From assembly GCF_000520955.1 (NCBI RefSeq), contig NZ_JACC01000012.1, positions 94,412 to 158,411 on the forward strand: 64,000 bases of DNA. Direction: 5' to 3'. The DNA is from Aquimarina pacifica (GTDB lineage Bacteria > Bacteroidota > Bacteroidia > Flavobacteriales > Flavobacteriaceae). A program made the position numbers and the translations under genes. The notes below the pieces were generated by a model, which was not told the DNA's origin, did no database searches, and worked only from the letters and a program-made list of their open reading frames with translations. Below are positions 26,052-34,995 of the stretch, piece after piece. Positions within the stretch are counted from its first letter, which is position 1. Every line of letters starts with the position of its first letter.

Positions 26052-26993
26052 ATGAAAATGCTATTTCTATTAACTAGTTTAATCAGTTTGTTGCTTGTAA
26101 CCGCTTGCAATCAAATGAATGCTGAGGCAGTAGTTGAGCCTACAAAAAAAAGTATTGTTGAGCATATTGAGCAAACCAAACCAAAAAAGGATCTTCCCGA
26201 TGGTTTTAAAGACTACTGGTATGAAGGCAAAGCAGAGATTTCTTCTTATTATTTAGAACAAGCGAGATATGGTGAAATAAGAAAAGGAACTGCGGTCCTT
26301 ATTTATGTAACAGAAGACTTTCTTCCAAAAAAGCAAGTAAAAGCAGATAATCAAAACACCAGAAACATTCCTGTTCTAAAACTTAATGCAACCAAAAATT
26401 TTAATACAGGTATCTATCCATACGCTATCATGCAAAGCACATTTTATCCTGTTGCAGACAATCAGCATGCCCTAAAGGTATCCAGTTCAATGCAAGAATG
26501 GTGTGGTCATGTCTATTCGCAGTTAAATAACCGTGAACACTTCGAGATTGTTTCACATTCGTATTTTGAAAATGAAGCAGACACCAAATTTACGTTGGAT
26601 AAAGCTTTTCTTGAAAATGAAATATGGACAAAGATTAGAATTAGTCCAGAAGAACTTCCTCTGGGAACTATTGAAATTATTCCTTCTTTTGAGTTTTGTA
26701 GGTTAAAGCATAAGGAGATTAAAGCATACAAAGCAAAGGCATCTCTACAAAAAAATGATTCAACGACTACCTATATCTTAGAGTATCCAGAATTAAAACG
26801 TAGTATTAGCATCACATTCACAACTAGTTTTCCTTACGAAATTGAAGAATGGAGCGAAACATTTACCAGTGGATTTGGAAATAGTGCAAAAGAAATGACC
26901 ACAACAGCTACTAAAACAAAACAAATAAAATCACCCTATTGGCGTAAAAACAGCAATCAGGATGAGGTCCTAAGAAAAGAACTTGGATTATAA
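26052..26993 (+). CDS. Lipoprotein of unknown function downstream of maf
   Basis: A 313-residue lipoprotein. I choose the ATG at 26052 because it gives a clean signal (MKMLFLLTSLISLLLVTAC, lipobox Cys at 19); an upstream TTG at 26025 would add ten unlikely residues. The mature protein has conserved-looking GFKDYWYEGKAEISSYYLEQARYGE, a catalytic-looking EWCGHVYSQL, and the end GNSAKEMTTTATKTKQIKSPYW. Flavobacterial homologues are often called septum formation inhibitor Maf, which appears to be carried over from the neighbouring gene and is not supported by sequence. Function unknown; periplasmic or outer-membrane location expected. Confidence 0.8.
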   Translation: MKMLFLLTSLISLLLVTACNQMNAEAVVEPTKKSIVEHIEQTKPKKDLPDGFKDYWYEGKAEISSYYLEQARYGEIRKGTAVLIYVTEDFLPKKQVKADNQNTRNIPVLKLNATKNFNTGIYPYAIMQSTFYPVADNQHALKVSSSMQEWCGHVYSQLNNREHFEIVSHSYFENEADTKFTLDKAFLENEIWTKIRISPEELPLGTIEIIPSFEFCRLKHKEIKAYKAKASLQKNDSTTTYILEYPELKRSISITFTTSFPYEIEEWSETFTSGFGNSAKEMTTTATKTKQIKSPYWRKNSNQDEVLRKELGL

Positions 26994-27006
26994 ATTAAAA
27001 AAAGAA

Positions 27007-27297
27007 ATGACGAAATTATCAGCATTAGAAATACACGAAAAATTAAAAAATATAGATGGATGGGAGTATAATGACAATGCTCTTCATACCTCTTTTGAAT
27101 TCAATGACTTTAAAGATGCCTTTTCTGTAATGACAAGAATTGCCTTTGAAGCAGAATTACAACAGCATCACCCTGATTGGTCAAATGTTTACAACCGATT
27201 ACAAATCAGTCTTTCTACGCATGATGCAAATGGTGTAACCGAAAAAGACTTCAAATTAGCTAAAACAATCGATGACATTATAGAAGGTGATCAATAG
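27007..27297 (+). CDS. 4a-hydroxytetrahydrobiopterin dehydratase (pterin-4-alpha-carbinolamine dehydratase)
   Basis: A 96-residue enzyme that regenerates dihydrobiopterin from the carbinolamine made by aromatic amino acid hydroxylases. The PCD signature is present: FKDAFSVMTRIAFEAELQQHHPDWSNVYNRLQISLSTHDANGVT, with the catalytic His-His pair in QQHHPDW. The start is set at the ATG at 27007, preceded by AAGAA, since the frame upstream begins with a TTG inside the previous gene's stop region. No hydroxylase gene is adjacent. Confidence 0.93.
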   Translation: MTKLSALEIHEKLKNIDGWEYNDNALHTSFEFNDFKDAFSVMTRIAFEAELQQHHPDWSNVYNRLQISLSTHDANGVTEKDFKLAKTIDDIIEGDQ

Positions 27298-27327
27298 CAA
27301 CTTTTAATCACATAAACCAAATTAACA

Positions 27328-27359
27328 TTTGTCAAAAACTTGGTTTCTACTTATGTTTG
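27328..27359 (+). promoter_or_regulatory. Bacteroidota promoter of the yebC gene
   Basis: TTTG (27328-27331) and TATGTTTG (27352-27359) with a 20-base spacer form an exact -33/-7 consensus, 25 bases before the ATG. Confidence 0.75.
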
Positions 27360-27383
27360 TATTTAGATTTTTAAAATAAGAAT

Positions 27384-28109
27384 ATGGGAAGAGCTTTTGA
27401 ATTTAGAAAGGCGCGTAAGATGAAACGTTGGTCAGCAATGGCAAAAGCGTTTACTCGAATCGGTAAGGACATCGTAATGGCGGTAAAAGAAGGAGGACCA
27501 GATCCTGACTCTAATTCACGTCTAAGAGCTGTTATACAGAATGCAAAATCTGTGAACATGCCAAAAGATAATATCGAACGTGCTATTAAAAGAGCTTCAG
27601 ACAAAAGTCAGGGTGAATATAAAGAAGTCCTTTTTGAAGGATATGCTCCTCACGGAATCGCTATTTTGGTAGAAACAGCAACTGACAATAACAATAGAAC
27701 GGTAGCAAATATCCGTTCTTATTTTAATAAATGTGACGGAAACCTAGGAACTTCGGGATCGGTAGAGTTTATGTTTGATCACTCCTGTAATTTTAGGATT
27801 AATGGAGAGGGATTAGATCCAGAAGAATTAGAACTAGAATTTATTGATTTTGGAGCAGAAGAAGTTTTTCAGGATGAAGATGGTATATTAATTTATGCAC
27901 CCTTCGGAAGCTTTGGTGCTATACAAAAAGAATTAGAGAGTCGAGAAATCGAAATATTGTCTTCAGGTTTTGAACGTATACCACAGGTGACTAAAAAACT
28001 TACCCCAGAGCAAGCAGCAGATGTAGATAAGCTTTTAGAAAAAATAGAAGAAGATGACGACGTCCAAAACGTCTATCATACTATGGAAGAATCCTCTGCA
28101 GAAGATTAA
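27384..28109 (+). CDS. YebC/PmpR-family regulator
   Basis: A 241-residue member of the YebC family. It shows GRAFEFRKARKMKRWSAMAKAFTRIGKDI at the start, then the GGPDPDSNSRLRAVIQNAKSVNMPKDNIERAIKRA block, and VLFEGYAPHGIAILVE at the second domain. YebC proteins bind DNA or, as shown for some members, help ribosomes through proline-rich stretches. It has its own promoter and terminator, so it is monocistronic. Confidence 0.95.
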   Translation: MGRAFEFRKARKMKRWSAMAKAFTRIGKDIVMAVKEGGPDPDSNSRLRAVIQNAKSVNMPKDNIERAIKRASDKSQGEYKEVLFEGYAPHGIAILVETATDNNNRTVANIRSYFNKCDGNLGTSGSVEFMFDHSCNFRINGEGLDPEELELEFIDFGAEEVFQDEDGILIYAPFGSFGAIQKELESREIEILSSGFERIPQVTKKLTPEQAADVDKLLEKIEEDDDVQNVYHTMEESSAED

Positions 28110-28227
28110 AAAATCTTAACCAATTTTATAGTCATTTCGCTTAGAAATAACTCATATACTCACCTCACTAACTGAGAGAGTTATAAATTTTTCAAGTACA
28201 AAACTATCAAATTGTTAGTATACTCTT

Positions 28228-28262
28228 AAAAAAGACCACCTAATTAAGGTGGTCTTTTTTTG
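28228..28262 (+). terminator. Terminator of yebC
   Basis: A 14-bp perfect stem AAAAAAGACCACCT/AGGTGGTCTTTTTT with a 5-base loop followed by T. It is A-rich on the left and so could also act on the minus strand. Confidence 0.85.
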
Positions 28263-28304
28263 TTATGTTGGACGTAAAAAATCGACAAAACTATAAATCA
28301 TGTT

Positions 28305-28817
28305 ATGAAACAATTATTGCTACTTTCCTTAGTATGGTTCTCATTGGTAGTATCTGCTCAAAATGAGCATATGAATACAGATCAAATTGGTATAATCATT
28401 AAACAAAAGGTAGACACCATTACAGGTATCACTGGTAATTGGAAATTTCTTTACCACAAAGTCCCAATGTATTGTATAACAGATTCAAAAAATAATAGAA
28501 TGAGAATTATATCTCCTATAGTGGCGTCTCAAAGCCTTTCGGAGGAAATTATATTAGATGCTTTAACCGCTAATTTTCATTCTGCTCTCGATGTAAAATA
28601 TGCAATATCACAAGGCATTCTATGGTCAGCATACATTCATCCTCTAAAAGAGCTAACGAAGAACCAATTAGAAAGTGCACTTTCTCAAGTATATTATGCC
28701 AATATAAATTTTGGTACGACTTATTCTAGCACCCCACTTATTTTTGGAGGAAAAAACACAGATAATAACCCACCTCCTGAGGAAGAAATTAAAAACAACA
28801 AAACCCAGAAGTTTTAA
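28305..28817 (+). CDS. Secreted protein of unknown function (170 aa)
   Basis: A 170-residue protein with signal peptide (MKQLLLLSLVWFSLVVSAQ). The body has GNWKFLYHKVPMYCITDSKNNRMRI and SQSLSEEIILDALTANFHSALDVKYAI, not recognised as a named family, and the C terminus is polar and low-complexity (NNPPPEEEIKNNK). Its stop overlaps the stop of the convergent acyltransferase gene by four bases. No function can be inferred. Confidence 0.75.
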   Translation: MKQLLLLSLVWFSLVVSAQNEHMNTDQIGIIIKQKVDTITGITGNWKFLYHKVPMYCITDSKNNRMRIISPIVASQSLSEEIILDALTANFHSALDVKYAISQGILWSAYIHPLKELTKNQLESALSQVYYANINFGTTYSSTPLIFGGKNTDNNPPPEEEIKNNKTQKF

Positions 28818-29374
28818 TTCGGATGAAAATCAAAGCTATACTCAGGTACTTTACCTTTGACACCACTAAAAAAACTATACATAAACTCGAAGTCTTTCTT
28901 AATATTATCTGTTGGATAAAATGGCTCTGAAATCACATTTTGCTTTTTACCAAAGTCAAAAGTGATCATTATGATAGGAACATCTGCTGCTTTTGCAATA
29001 TGATAAAAACCAGTTTTCCATTCTTTTACTTTTTTCCTTGTGCCTTCTGGTGCAATTGTTAATCGCAGCTCTTCTCTGGTTTTAAAAAGTTCGGCTATGG
29101 CTTCAACTTTATTCTGTCCGGGGGTACGATCAAGCGAAATACCTCCTACCTTTCTTAAATACCAACCTATTGGCCATTTAAACAGCTCTTTTTTACCTAA
29201 AAAGCTAATTTTGATACCTTCTAGTTGCCGAATGAGCAAACCAATATAAAAGTCATGCCAGCTAGTATGAGGAACAGCTATTATGATACACTTTTTTACA
29301 GTATCAGAACTAAAATTGCCACTATAGGTCCACCCCATGAGTTTGTAATATATAAATCGAGCAATACTTCTCAT
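28814..29374 (-). CDS. 1-acyl-glycerol-3-phosphate acyltransferase-like protein (PlsC-type)
   Basis: A 186-residue acyltransferase that would transfer an acyl chain to a lysophospholipid or related acceptor at the membrane. It has the HX4D catalytic motif (HTSWHDFYIGL, His-Asp at about residues 36-41) and the acceptor-binding PEGTRKK near residue 110. It is shorter than typical PlsC (about 240) and resembles the single-domain flavobacterial type that sits beside the Kdo gene region. It is transcribed from the same strand as the KdsB fusion 20 bases downstream of that gene's stop, so it is likely co-transcribed with it. Role in lipid A or phospholipid acylation is inferred. Confidence 0.88.
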   Translation of the reverse strand: MRSIARFIYYKLMGWTYSGNFSSDTVKKCIIIAVPHTSWHDFYIGLLIRQLEGIKISFLGKKELFKWPIGWYLRKVGGISLDRTPGQNKVEAIAELFKTREELRLTIAPEGTRKKVKEWKTGFYHIAKAADVPIIMITFDFGKKQNVISEPFYPTDNIKKDFEFMYSFFSGVKGKVPEYSFDFHPN

Positions 29375-29394
29375 AAGGCAAAAGATTAAGTATT

Positions 29395-31275
29395 TTATAA
29401 AGACCTATAAAGTTCTTTTAGTTTATCAGCATTGATCTTAGTTTTCCAATCACTTCCTAAAGCATTTTCCCATAGTGGTTCTAGGCTTAATGCAACTCTT
29501 GTCATAGTATTTAACTGATCTTCTGTGACATTTGCACAAACCCCTGTCGGTAAATCAATATTATGATATGCTTTCATTTTTTTGAACGTTGCAACCCCCT
29601 CAGGATAGTATTCGCCTAATTTATCAAATACAATACAATTTCCTATACCATGCTTTGTTCCTAATACATATGCTAATCCATAACTCATTGCATGCGCAAC
29701 ACCTACCTGCGAGTAGGCAATACTCATTCCTCCATGCCAAGAGGCCATCATTAATTTTGCATCTGCAGATTCTTTACTAAGCGTATTTTCTAGAAAGATC
29801 TCATTACAAAGCTCTAATGCTTTTTCTCCATAGCTTTGGCTAAAAGCGTTTAAAAAAGTTCCATTAAGAGATTCAACACAATGAATATAACAGTCCATAC
29901 CTGTATAAAACCACTGATTCTTAGGAACATTCTTAATTAGCTCAGGATCGAGTATAACCTGATCAAACGGTGTAAAATCAGAATTAATACCCAATTTACG
30001 TTCAGGACCTGTCAATACGGTTGTGCGAGAAATTTCTGCTCCTGTTCCCGATATGGTAGGTACTCCTACATGATATAGAGCCTTATTTTTTACAAGATCC
30101 CAGCCTTGATAATCAGCTGCACTTCCTGGATTTGTAACCATTATTGCAACCGCCTTTGATAAATCCAAAATAGACCCTCCTCCGATACCAATAATGCCAC
30201 TAGGAATGTATTGAGAATTGCTTAGTATTTTTTCTACAATTTTGTCTACCTGAGAAGTTTTTGGTTCTTCGGCTGTTGACACATATAATATTTCATCTGT
30301 ATAGGACAAAGAGATTCTCTCTTCTACAAACTGCTTTTGATCTTTAAAAACATCATCAATCAAGTAGATAAAAGGAGCAATACCATTACGCTCCGGAGAA
30401 ATTATTTCCTTAATTTGATTAAATGATCCTTTCCCATACACCACTTTAGGGACCATAGGGAAATTCTTATGTTTCTTAGCAGTTACTATTGGTTCTGATT
30501 CAATTGTAGTATGTTGATTCAACGAATTTTCTTTATTAATTATTTTTTTTGCTCTCTCAAGATCTTCAGGTGTATCAATTTCTACTCCTTCATGAGCTGT
30601 CTCTACCATCTTGATATTCTTACCATACTCTAAATATCGTATACATTCAATTTTCTCAGAAGCTTCTAATGACCTCATTGACAATCTGTAAAAATCCAAA
30701 ATCGCTTGTTTCCGAAAGGCATAAACACCTTTATGTTTATGATAGACGTGATTTATTTCTTTGTCCCTTGGGTATGGAATGGGAGCTCTAGAAAAATATA
30801 ATGCATAATTATTTTCATCAACAATTACCTTAACGCTATTTGGGTTCATAATATCATCCCAATCATTCATTGGCGTCATAAGGCTTGCCAAATCTATACG
30901 ATGAGAATCTTCTTGATAAAACACATCCAAAACTTTCTCTAAACTTTCTCTATCAGTAAAAGGTTCATCACCTTGCACATTCACAACGATATCTACCTCC
31001 ATATCCTCTACTGCCTCGGCAATCCTATCGCTACCACAAGTATGCTCTTTCTTACTCATAATAGCAATTCCTCCTTGTGAAGAAATTTCATTATAAATAA
31101 TATCGCTGTCGGTCACCACATAAACTTCATCAAAAAGTTTCGATTTTATAGTTGCTTCATATGTTCTCGTAATCACTGTTTTACCACCTAAATCTTGCAT
31201 AAGTTTACCGGGAAAACGCGTAGCCGCATATCTCGCAGGAATCATTGCGATAACTTTTAGAGTATTTTTGCTCAA
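29395..31275 (-). CDS. Fusion of KdsB-like cytidylyltransferase and iron-type alcohol dehydrogenase (KdnB-like)
   Basis: Numbered from a TTG at 31302, residues 16-255 are a CMP-Kdo synthetase domain: [40 protein letters not shown] and [15 protein letters not shown]. After a 30-residue linker (256-285), residues 286-635 are a group III/iron alcohol dehydrogenase. It has the nucleotide-binding [25 protein letters not shown] and metal ligands in [11 protein letters not shown] (D470, H474) and the [19 protein letters not shown] region. The second half resembles KdnB, which oxidises Kdo C8 in the 8-amino-Kdo pathway, so the fusion would activate and modify the Kdo that joins lipid A to core sugar. 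I start the gene at TTG 31275 because a -7 element covers 31300-31307; 626 residues result. Confidence 0.85.
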   Translation of the reverse strand: MSKNTLKVIAMIPARYAATRFPGKLMQDLGGKTVITRTYEATIKSKLFDEVYVVTDSDIIYNEISSQGGIAIMSKKEHTCGSDRIAEAVEDMEVDIVVNVQGDEPFTDRESLEKVLDVFYQEDSHRIDLASLMTPMNDWDDIMNPNSVKVIVDENNYALYFSRAPIPYPRDKEINHVYHKHKGVYAFRKQAILDFYRLSMRSLEASEKIECIRYLEYGKNIKMVETAHEGVEIDTPEDLERAKKIINKENSLNQHTTIESEPIVTAKKHKNFPMVPKVVYGKGSFNQIKEIISPERNGIAPFIYLIDDVFKDQKQFVEERISLSYTDEILYVSTAEEPKTSQVDKIVEKILSNSQYIPSGIIGIGGGSILDLSKAVAIMVTNPGSAADYQGWDLVKNKALYHVGVPTISGTGAEISRTTVLTGPERKLGINSDFTPFDQVILDPELIKNVPKNQWFYTGMDCYIHCVESLNGTFLNAFSQSYGEKALELCNEIFLENTLSKESADAKLMMASWHGGMSIAYSQVGVAHAMSYGLAYVLGTKHGIGNCIVFDKLGEYYPEGVATFKKMKAYHNIDLPTGVCANVTEDQLNTMTRVALSLEPLWENALGSDWKTKINADKLKELYRSL

Positions 31276-31299
31276 AATTTCATTGCTTTTTTGTGAATA

Positions 31300-31307
31300 C
31301 AAAAATA
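31300..31307 (-). promoter_or_regulatory. Promoter -7 element of the KdsB fusion gene
   Basis: TATTTTTG on the minus strand fits TAnnTTTG. It overlaps the farthest upstream possible TTG start (31302), which argues that translation begins farther in. Confidence 0.45.
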
Positions 31308-31398
31308 ACTTTTTTAAATTAAATTACTCATTGACCTATTACTTAGTTTTAGAAGAAATTAAAAAAACACTTCAAACATCCTTTATAAACTAACCCTA

Positions 31399-32829
31399 TT
31401 AATCTTCTGCAAAAAAATCCTTAGAAAACCCTATTAGGTATAATTTCTTTTTTGCCCTGGTTACCGCAGTATACAACCATCTCAAGTAATCTTTATTAGG
31501 ACCATCAGGAAGATATGGTTGCTCTACAAAAACAGTATCCCATTGTCCTCCTTGAGACTTATGACATGTTATTGCATATGAGAATTTCACTTGTAGCGCA
31601 TTAAAATAACGATTATTTTTTACTCCTATAAATTTCTTGTACTTCGAACTTTCATTTGCAAAATCCTTTAACACCTCTTGATACAAGTTATTGGATTCTT
31701 CGTACGATAAAGAGGGGGTTTCTGAGGTTAGAGTATCTAATATAAGAACCGTTTCAAACGGCTTTTGATTCGGATAATCAACCATATCAATAGTTACTAC
31801 CGCAAACCGAAATCCGTATAGTTCTTTAATCGAAAAAATTTCTAAAACCTTGATAATATCACCGTTAGCAATAAAACCAGCCTCACTTGTATTGTCTAGC
31901 CAAAAATAATTATTCTTAACTACCATCAGGTAATCTCCTGATGAAAGCTCTTCTTCTTGAAAAAGTATTCGAGACCGAATTTGTTGATTATATATATTTG
32001 CTCTTTTGTTCGATCTAAGAATGATTACTGATTCTTCATGCCCTAAATTGGTATATGCATCATTAAGGGCTTCTATAATCTCATGTCCATCAAAAAAACG
32101 AATAACATCAGGGTATCCATCAATCTGAAACTGAAAAGCATCATAAAACTCATCATGCAATACCTCTCTTAGGTGGGTTGCATTCATCAAAATACCACTA
32201 TTTTCTGCTTGTCTAACAACTTCATCTAACTCTATCTGCTCTACATCTTTATTAAACCCAACAGACAAAATATTAGCGTCAAGAGCAGGGCTAACTTCTA
32301 GTTTTACAGGTGGTAATTGTGCTGTATCGCCAATAAAAAGAATTTTACAATTAAACCCAGAATAGACAAATAGCATCAAATCATCAAGTAAAGAACCATT
32401 TTCAAATAATTTACTATCACTTGGTGTATCAGGAATCATAGAGGCTTCATCAACAATAAAAATTGTATTTCGACTTTTATTTTGTTTTAATTGAAAAGCT
32501 ACTCCACCATTTTTATTTTTCTTCGGATAATAAATATTTCTATGAATTGTCTGTGCATGTTTTCCAGAATAATTACTAATCACTTTAGCCGCTCGTCCAG
32601 TGGGTGCCAGCAAAACAGCATTCATCTTAGCTTTCCATAAGTTTTTAACCAAAGCACCTACTAGAGTTGTTTTTCCAGTTCCTGCATATCCTTTTAACAA
32701 AAAAACAGCTTCTTTAGACTTAGATAATGCAAATTGCGATAGCTTTTGCAGCACTATATCCTGTTTTAGCGTCGGGGCAAAAGGAAAATCATCTTTTAAC
32801 AGCTTATAAAATTCATTTTCCTTCATCAA
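31399..32829 (-). CDS. RecD-like DNA helicase / AAA-family ATPase
   Basis: A 476-residue superfamily 1 helicase of the RecD/RecD2-like class that is common in Bacteroidota. It has Walker A GYAGTGKTTLV (about residue 45), Walker B IFIVDEASMI (near 125), motif III IGDTAQLPPVK, and the C-terminal ATCHKSQGGQWDTVFVE and RWLYTAVTRAKKKLYLIGF. The N-terminal part is short compared with RecD2 (no zinc or extended domain), so this is the small single-gene version with unknown partner. It has a TATCTTTG promoter element upstream and is divergent from the next gene. Start: MMKENEF, first of two Met codons. Confidence 0.92.
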   Translation of the reverse strand: MMKENEFYKLLKDDFPFAPTLKQDIVLQKLSQFALSKSKEAVFLLKGYAGTGKTTLVGALVKNLWKAKMNAVLLAPTGRAAKVISNYSGKHAQTIHRNIYYPKKNKNGGVAFQLKQNKSRNTIFIVDEASMIPDTPSDSKLFENGSLLDDLMLFVYSGFNCKILFIGDTAQLPPVKLEVSPALDANILSVGFNKDVEQIELDEVVRQAENSGILMNATHLREVLHDEFYDAFQFQIDGYPDVIRFFDGHEIIEALNDAYTNLGHEESVIILRSNKRANIYNQQIRSRILFQEEELSSGDYLMVVKNNYFWLDNTSEAGFIANGDIIKVLEIFSIKELYGFRFAVVTIDMVDYPNQKPFETVLILDTLTSETPSLSYEESNNLYQEVLKDFANESSKYKKFIGVKNNRYFNALQVKFSYAITCHKSQGGQWDTVFVEQPYLPDGPNKDYLRWLYTAVTRAKKKLYLIGFSKDFFAED

Positions 32830-32855
32830 AAATTTCTATTAATAATTTAATAAAT

Positions 32856-32863
32856 CAAAGATA
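32856..32863 (-). promoter_or_regulatory. Candidate -7 element of the helicase gene
   Basis: TATCTTTG on the minus strand, 27-34 bases before the helicase start. Confidence 0.45.
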
Positions 32864-32908
32864 GGGATGATTTTTTGGCAATAAACTTTTACGATTGAAA
32901 AAAAATTG

Positions 32909-32916
32909 TAGATTTG
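32909..32916 (+). promoter_or_regulatory. Candidate -7 element of the DUF3822 operon
   Basis: TAGATTTGC on the plus strand, 34-41 bases before the start of the operon's first gene. Opposed to the helicase element, it makes a compact divergent promoter region. Confidence 0.45.
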
Positions 32917-32949
32917 CGTATACACTAATGTTTAAAGCTTAATCATAAA

Positions 32950-33594
32950 ATGAAAATTGTTATTCAATTAGTTCTCTGGGTAGTTATAGGAGTTTTAGGA
33001 TACTTGGTATTCAATTCTGTAATGGGACCCGTAAGATTCAATAAAGTTAAAAAAGTAAGATACGCAAAAGCTGTAGAAAACTTAAGAGATATTCGTACAG
33101 CCCAGTTAGCCCATAGAACGGTAACCGGCAAGTTTGAAAAAGATCCTGTAAAGTTAATTTCCTTTATAGATACTGCTAAGTTTACACTTACTCAAAGAAG
33201 AGATTCTAGTTTTATAAGATTTAATGAAATACTTAAAATTGATGAACCTAGAGATACTGTTGTTATTGACACTTTGGGGTATGCATCTATCAAGGATTCT
33301 TTATTTAAAAACAACAGTCATAAAGATATGATGAAAATTCCTTTAGAGGGAGTTGACGCGACTTTTAAGATGGATGCGGGTTATATCAATAAGAATGACC
33401 TAAGAATTCCTGTTTTTGAAGCTAAAGTAGACAAAGAAGTTTTATTGGGTGATCTTGATAAAGATTTACTAGCACAAGAAAAAGAAGTTGTATCTGTTGA
33501 TGGTGTTAATGGTCCTTCACTTTCGGTTGGATCTATGACTGAAGTAATGACTTCTGGTAATTGGCCAAGAACATATGGTGAAAACGACCAATAA
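32950..33594 (+). CDS. Membrane-anchored protein of unknown function (first gene of DUF3822-rsmD operon)
   Basis: A 214-residue protein with one N-terminal transmembrane helix (IVIQLVLWVVIGVLGYLVFN, residues 3-22). A helical segment (RYAKAVENLRDIRTAQLAHRTVTGKFEKD) follows that looks like the stalk region of pilin-like proteins, and then a mostly beta domain. I do not recognise a family. It is conserved in sequence style rather than motif, and its reading frame runs into the DUF3822 gene (13 bases between stop and that start), so the two are co-transcribed, with rsmD next. Confidence 0.8.
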   Translation: MKIVIQLVLWVVIGVLGYLVFNSVMGPVRFNKVKKVRYAKAVENLRDIRTAQLAHRTVTGKFEKDPVKLISFIDTAKFTLTQRRDSSFIRFNEILKIDEPRDTVVIDTLGYASIKDSLFKNNSHKDMMKIPLEGVDATFKMDAGYINKNDLRIPVFEAKVDKEVLLGDLDKDLLAQEKEVVSVDGVNGPSLSVGSMTEVMTSGNWPRTYGENDQ

Positions 33595-33607
33595 TAATAT
33601 AGACACT

Positions 33608-34402
33608 ATGTCAAGAAAACTGTCCATTCAGGTAAGCCTGAATGGACTTTCTTTTTGTTCAGCACTAGTTAATAATCAAGAAATAATTGCATTAGAGCAT
33701 CAAAATTTCGGAATTCAATTAACCCCTGAACAAGTACTAGACAAAATAAAATACAATTTTAACTTTAATAAAAATTTAAAGTATGATTTTGAGTCTATAG
33801 AAGTTATCTATCAAAATGACCTCTATACAGTCGTTCCTCAACCTCTTTTTGACGAAAAATTTTTAAAAGAATATTTACGCTATAACACAAAAGTACTGTC
33901 AAATGATTTTATAGCATACGACACACTTAATCAGCATGATCTCATAACAGTTTATGTACCTCTCATAAATGTTAATAATTTCTTTTTTGATACTTTTGGA
34001 GCCTTTACTTATAAACATTCGACCACCATTTTAATGAATTCCTTGCTAGCACAGGAAAAAAACAGTGAGTCTACTTCGGTATTCGTGAATATATGCAACA
34101 TTCGTTTTGACCTTATTGTAATAAATAAAGGCAATTTACTATTATGCAATACATTTATGTACGATACAAAAGAAGATTTTTTATATTATCTTATGTTTAC
34201 TACAGAGCAATTAGGGCTTAATCCAGAAGAATTCGAACTAATTTTTCTCGGTGAAGTTTCTGATGATAGTGATTTTTTTACTATTGCTTATAAATACATT
34301 CGTAATATACGTTTTGGAAAACGTCATAAAAATATAAAACTAACAGAGGATCTAAATGACATACAACCACACGAGCATTACGCATTACTAAGCCATTTTT
34401 GA
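33608..34402 (+). CDS. DUF3822-family protein
   Basis: A 264-residue protein of a family found in Bacteroidota. I choose the ATG at 33608 (MSRKLSIQVSLNGLSFC), which lies after the previous gene's stop; the frame can be extended to 33575, which would overlap it. It has an actin-like-fold flavour (two repeats of beta-strand segments, VFVNICNIRFDLIVINKGNLLLCN) resembling the type IV pilus PilM class, a remote-homology guess only. It sits between a membrane-anchored protein and rsmD in a conserved operon. Confidence 0.85.
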   Translation: MSRKLSIQVSLNGLSFCSALVNNQEIIALEHQNFGIQLTPEQVLDKIKYNFNFNKNLKYDFESIEVIYQNDLYTVVPQPLFDEKFLKEYLRYNTKVLSNDFIAYDTLNQHDLITVYVPLINVNNFFFDTFGAFTYKHSTTILMNSLLAQEKNSESTSVFVNICNIRFDLIVINKGNLLLCNTFMYDTKEDFLYYLMFTTEQLGLNPEEFELIFLGEVSDDSDFFTIAYKYIRNIRFGKRHKNIKLTEDLNDIQPHEHYALLSHF

Positions 34403-34405
34403 CAC

Positions 34406-34945
34406 ATGAGGATTATTTCAGGAAAATACAAAGGAAAACGACTTACTGCACCAAAAAAACTGCCTGTACGCCCAACAACCGATATCGCAAAAGAAGGCTT
34501 GTTTAATATTCTAACCAATGTCTATGATTTTGCAGAGATATCTATACTTGACCTTTTTTCGGGAACCGGAAACATTAGCTATGAATTTGCTTCTCGCGGC
34601 TCTAAAAATATTATAGCCGTAGACGGACATTATGCCTGTGTAGGTTATATCAAAAATGTCGCAAAAGAACTTGACTTACCTATACATACAATAAAAAGTG
34701 ACGTATATGACTATCTAAAAAAAGTAAAAACGAAAGCTGATATTATCTTTGCCGATCCTCCTTATGATTTTACCACAGATCAATTTCTAGAAATTGCAAC
34801 ATTGGTCTTTGAGAATAATTTATTAAACGAAGAAGGTATATTAATTATTGAACACTCAAAACACACCTCTCTAGAAGGTGCGGTTAATTTAAGAAATTCA
34901 AGAAAATACGGTGGATCAGTTTTTAGTTTTTTCGAAAATATTTAG
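34406..34945 (+). CDS. rsmD: 16S rRNA (guanine966-N2)-methyltransferase RsmD
   Basis: A 179-residue Rossmann-fold methyltransferase acting on 16S rRNA G966. It has MRIISGKYKGKRL at the start, the family's PVRPTTDIAKEGLFNIL, SAM-binding LDLFSGTGNISYEFASRG, and catalytic ADPPYDF. It begins three bases after the DUF3822 stop and completes that operon. Confidence 0.95.
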   Translation: MRIISGKYKGKRLTAPKKLPVRPTTDIAKEGLFNILTNVYDFAEISILDLFSGTGNISYEFASRGSKNIIAVDGHYACVGYIKNVAKELDLPIHTIKSDVYDYLKKVKTKADIIFADPPYDFTTDQFLEIATLVFENNLLNEEGILIIEHSKHTSLEGAVNLRNSRKYGGSVFSFFENI

Positions 34946-34995
34946 AATAAACTTTTATTAACAAGGACTTAAAAAAACATTAAATCAAAATTCTT

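Noticed and set aside
26052..26993. Septum formation inhibitor Maf name for the lipoprotein
   Set aside because: The Maf motifs are in the preceding gene; this protein has a lipobox and no Maf motif.
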